Source: an uncultured Muribaculaceae bacterium
GTDB taxonomy: Bacteria > Bacteroidota > Bacteroidia > Bacteroidales > Muribaculaceae
Direction of reading: 5' to 3'
Length of the DNA: 64,000 nucleotides
Assembly: GCA_947628305.1 (NCBI GenBank)
Contig: CANQZG010000001.1
Span: 310,001-374,000, forward strand
Shown here: one piece after another, positions 61,239-64,000 of the stretch
Layout of the letters: the number at the start of each line of letters is the position of its first letter
How positions within the stretch are numbered: the stretch's first letter is position 1
Position numbers and translations under genes: made by a program
The notes under the pieces: generated by a model
What the model was told of the DNA's origin: nothing
The model's database searches: none
What the model saw: the letters and a program-made list of their open reading frames with translations, nothing else

Positions 61239-63182
61239 ATGAGTTATCTGAAATTTGATAAGAACCTAATGATTAACCTGGAGCAATCCCTGCCCAAGGA
61301 GATGCTCCGCACCAATCAATCGGGAGCCTATCATTGCACCACGGTCGTTGACTGCAACACACGCAAACAACATGGGTTGCTCGTGATTCCTATCCCCGAG
61401 ATGGGTAACACATCCCATGTCCTGCTGTCATCACTCGACGTCACCGTCGTGCAGCACGGCGCACCGTTCAACCTTGGATTGCACCGCTACCGGGGCGGCG
61501 TTTACAGCCCCAACGGACACAAATACATCCGTGAGTTTGACTGCGAGAGCGTTCCCCGCACCACCTACCGCGTGGGCGGTGTGATTCTGACCAAGGAAAA
61601 GATTTTCATATCCCATGAAAACCGTCTTCTCATCCGATACACACTCGTCGAGGCCCACTCACCGACGACACTGCGGTTCAAGCCGATGCTCGCCTTCCGC
61701 GAGGCCAATGAACTTTGCGTCGCCAACGATGCGCTCAACCGCGACATGATGCCTGTCGACAACGGCATGGCATGTTGTCTCTATCCCGGCTATCCCACCC
61801 TATATATGCAGATGAACCGTAAGCCTGAATGGATTTCGGAACCCAACTGGTACAATGGGTTTGAATATGTCAAGGACATGGACCGCGGAGTCCCTTACAT
61901 AGAGGATTTATGGGTGCCGGGGTACTTTGAAGTACCCATCAAGAAAGGGGAGTCAATCATCTTCTCGGCAGGCGTATCGGAAGTGTCACCGCGCTCCCTG
62001 ACCCGCATGTATGAGAAAGAAATCGCAGGACGCACATGCCGTACCAGCTTCTTCAACTGTCTCAAGAACGCCATCAAGCAATGTTATCTCAAGGAGGGCG
62101 ACGACATGTACCTCATCTCGGGTTATCCGTGGGGCAAGGTGCTCGCCCGTAACACGTTCATGGCACTTCCCGGAGCGACAATCGCCATAAACCATCGCGA
62201 GGATTTCGAACGGATAATGGCGACAGGATGGCGCGCGCTGAAACACTATATCGAGACAGGCGAGGCCTCGGCCCGCATCCAGGGCATCGACCTCCCCGAC
62301 ATCCCGTTGTGGGTCGTATGGGCCGTACAACTGTATGCCAAGGCCTACGGCATCGAGGAGGCACGCCAACGTTACCTCCCGATGGTACAGGAAATACTTG
62401 ACTATATCATCGAGGGGAATCCGCGTAACCTCTACATCCATGAGAACGGCCTGATATCGACCGACGGCAGCTCGACTCCAGTGTCATGGATGAACGCGTC
62501 ACTGAACGGGAGGCCGGTCGTCCCCCGCACAGGCTATCTCGTCGAATACAACGCTCTGTGGTACAACGCCCTGATTTTCGGCACACGGTTGGCCGAGGGA
62601 CAGGAAGGATACACCTCTGAATACGAGAAATGGCAGGAAATCGCCGACGCGCTCAAACCGGCGTTCATCGACACATTCCTCAACGACTACGGCTATCTGT
62701 ATGACTATGTCAACGGACAGTACGCCGAACCGTCGGTGCGCCCCAACATGGCCATCGCCATCGGTCTCGACTATTCACCGCTCGACCGTCGTCAGCGCAA
62801 ACGCGTCCTTGATGTCATCACTCGTGAACTGCTCACCCCTAAGGGGCTGCGCACACTGTCACCCAACAGCTACGGTTATCGCCCGTTCTACCTCGGTTCA
62901 CCTGAGGAACGCGAGCTCGCGCTGCACAACGGCCCGGCACGCCCGTGGCTCATGGGATTCTATGCCGACGCCTATCTCAAGGTGTTCGGTCTCAGCGGTG
63001 TCAGCTACATCGACCGTATGCTCATTGGCTTCGAGGACGAGATGACGCAAGGATGTATCGGCTCTCTGTCACAACTATATGACGGCAACCCGCCGTTCAG
63101 TGGCCGAGGCGCAATCAGCCACGCGACCAACGTCGCCGAGGTGCTCCGCACACTCACGACCCTTAAGAAACTGAATATGTAA
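61239..63182 (+). CDS. Glycogen debranching enzyme (amylo-alpha-1,6-glucosidase type)
   Basis: The enzyme removes alpha-1,6 branches from glycogen in the cytoplasm. The 647-residue protein has the N-terminal beta-sandwich domain (about 20-260, NTRKQHGLLVIPIPEMGN) and the C-terminal (alpha/alpha)6 barrel (about 285-647) with SGYPWGKVLARNTFMALPG, SSTPVSWMNASLNG, LVEYNALWYNALIFG and VRPNMAIAIGLDYSP, as in bacterial GDE-like GH133 enzymes. No signal peptide. It precedes a glycosyltransferase gene by 17 bases, consistent with a glycogen synthesis and breakdown cluster. Confidence 0.88.
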   Translation: MSYLKFDKNLMINLEQSLPKEMLRTNQSGAYHCTTVVDCNTRKQHGLLVIPIPEMGNTSHVLLSSLDVTVVQHGAPFNLGLHRYRGGVYSPNGHKYIREFDCESVPRTTYRVGGVILTKEKIFISHENRLLIRYTLVEAHSPTTLRFKPMLAFREANELCVANDALNRDMMPVDNGMACCLYPGYPTLYMQMNRKPEWISEPNWYNGFEYVKDMDRGVPYIEDLWVPGYFEVPIKKGESIIFSAGVSEVSPRSLTRMYEKEIAGRTCRTSFFNCLKNAIKQCYLKEGDDMYLISGYPWGKVLARNTFMALPGATIAINHREDFERIMATGWRALKHYIETGEASARIQGIDLPDIPLWVVWAVQLYAKAYGIEEARQRYLPMVQEILDYIIEGNPRNLYIHENGLISTDGSSTPVSWMNASLNGRPVVPRTGYLVEYNALWYNALIFGTRLAEGQEGYTSEYEKWQEIADALKPAFIDTFLNDYGYLYDYVNGQYAEPSVRPNMAIAIGLDYSPLDRRQRKRVLDVITRELLTPKGLRTLSPNSYGYRPFYLGSPEERELALHNGPARPWLMGFYADAYLKVFGLSGVSYIDRMLIGFEDEMTQGCIGSLSQLYDGNPPFSGRGAISHATNVAEVLRTLTTLKKLNM

Positions 63183-63199
63183 CCCCACAATCCTTATAC

Positions 63200-64000
63200 A
63201 TGAAAGCATTAATGTTCGGGTGGGAGTTTCCACCTCATATCCTCGGCGGCCTCGGGACCGCCAGCTACGGACTCACCAAAGGCATGTGGGAATGCGGCGA
63301 CATGGACATCACCTTTGTCATCCCCAAGCCCTTCGGCGACGAGGACAAGCATTTCGCCAACATCATCGGCGCCTCCCAGGTGCCCATCGCCTGGCGCGAT
63401 GTCCCGTATGACTACGTAGACCAACGCATAGGCCGGTTGATGAGCCCGGAACTGTATTATCGTCTACGCGACAACATCTACGCCGATTTCAATTACATGC
63501 GCACAAATGACCTGGGATGTATCGAATTCTCGGGCCGTTACCCCGACAACCTCCTTGAGGAAATCAACAATTACTCGATATGCGCTGGTGTCATCGCACG
63601 CACTGTCGACTGTGACATAATCCACTCCCACGACTGGCTCACCTACCCCGCAGGCATCCACGCCAAGCAGGTGACCGGGAAACCGCTCGTGATTCACGTC
63701 CACGCGACCGACTTCGACCGTTCACGCGGCAATGTCAACCCCACCGTGTTCGGTATCGAGAAAGACGGCATGAACAACGCCGACCACATCATCACGGTCA
63801 GCAACCTGACACGGCAGACCGTCATCGACAAATACGGCATCGACCCCTCCAAGGTAACCACCGTGCACAACGCCGTCACCCCGCTGAGCCAAGAACTGCT
63901 CGATGTACAGGTGCAGAAACCCAAGGAGAAAATCGTGACGTTCCTTGGCCGCATCACCATGCAGAAAGGGCCTGAATACTTCGTTGAGGCCGCAGCCAAG
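63200..64000 (+). CDS. Glycosyltransferase, probable glycogen synthase (truncated by window end)
   Basis: The frame starts MKALMFGWEFPPHILGGLGT at ATG 63200 and remains open to base 64000, giving 267 visible residues. The GG-rich ADP/UDP-glucose loop at residues 16-19, the HSHDWLTYPAG motif, VIHVHATDFDRSRG and the VTFLGRITMQKGPEYFVEAA segment are those of GT4/GT5-like glycogen-synthase-type enzymes common in Bacteroidales next to the debranching gene. It probably elongates alpha-1,4-glucan. The C-terminal Rossmann domain is cut off, so the exact family stays open. Confidence 0.82.
   Translation, partial: MKALMFGWEFPPHILGGLGTASYGLTKGMWECGDMDITFVIPKPFGDEDKHFANIIGASQVPIAWRDVPYDYVDQRIGRLMSPELYYRLRDNIYADFNYMRTNDLGCIEFSGRYPDNLLEEINNYSICAGVIARTVDCDIIHSHDWLTYPAGIHAKQVTGKPLVIHVHATDFDRSRGNVNPTVFGIEKDGMNNADHIITVSNLTRQTVIDKYGIDPSKVTTVHNAVTPLSQELLDVQVQKPKEKIVTFLGRITMQKGPEYFVEAAAK

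Overview
The window looks like a chromosomal segment from a Bacteroidota bacterium, order Bacteroidales, most likely Muribaculaceae-like; the genus cannot be told from sequence alone. The case rests on Bacteroidota-type promoters (TTTG or TTG, about 19-22 bases, TAnnTTTG) in front of many genes, and on lineage-typical families: DUF1573, DUF3244, DUF3822, TPR-HTH regulators, WG-repeat proteins, PorT-like barrels and a KdsA/ParE/CoaD/Prc repertoire. Coding density is high, with frequent ATGA start-stop overlaps.

Region by region. 1-7232: a thioredoxin-like fragment, DoxX, mnmA, a bifunctional nuclease, a nucleoside permease, rsmE, kdsA and a TPR protein, all on the plus strand and tightly packed. 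7233-8652: a repeat-rich island with one outer-membrane barrel gene. 8653-10498: fprA-type flavodiiron protein and efp on the minus strand. 10767-16061: secreted and envelope proteins, including a membrane-anchored TPR-HTH regulator, a DUF3244 protein and a lipoprotein in an AT-rich stretch. 16147-24024: a receiver-PEP/pyruvate-binding fusion, a coiled-coil protein, a DPP4-like peptidase and an orphan membrane protein. 24024-24631: two palindromic noncoding elements. 24638-32135: miaA and a secreted protein, then minus-strand ansA, metG, a DMT transporter and a TlpA-like protein. 32228-38681: trpS, DUF3822, rsmD, a double ABC ATPase, two DUF1573 proteins and meaB. 38771-43813: a large WG-repeat protein, two paralogous lipoproteins, tRNA-Pro(UGG) and a DMT exporter. 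43883-49308: cvpA and the sufBCDS iron-sulfur operon. 50332-56462: pckA, a second WG-repeat protein, a saccharopine-dehydrogenase-family enzyme and a GT2 glycosyltransferase. 56771-60764: parE, coaD and an S41 protease. 60781-61051: a third palindromic element. 61239-64000: glycogen debranching enzyme and a glycosyltransferase cut by the window end.

Most genes are housekeeping: translation and RNA modification (mnmA, rsmE, efp, miaA, metG, trpS, rsmD), envelope biogenesis, Fe-S assembly, gluconeogenesis and glycogen metabolism. The most unusual content is between the genes. There are three families of structured palindromic elements. One (24024-24350, 24352-24631, 60781-61051) has long terminal inverted repeats around two inverted copies of a GGAG-hairpin-TGAC module whose stems covary over six copies. 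A second has a GTAG-type palindrome (GTAGGGACGCGC, loop, GCGCGTCC), mostly as inverted doublets. A third is a roughly 200-base nested palindrome present twice. The architecture recalls REP/REPIN elements mobilised by RAYT transposases, but no such transposase is visible here.
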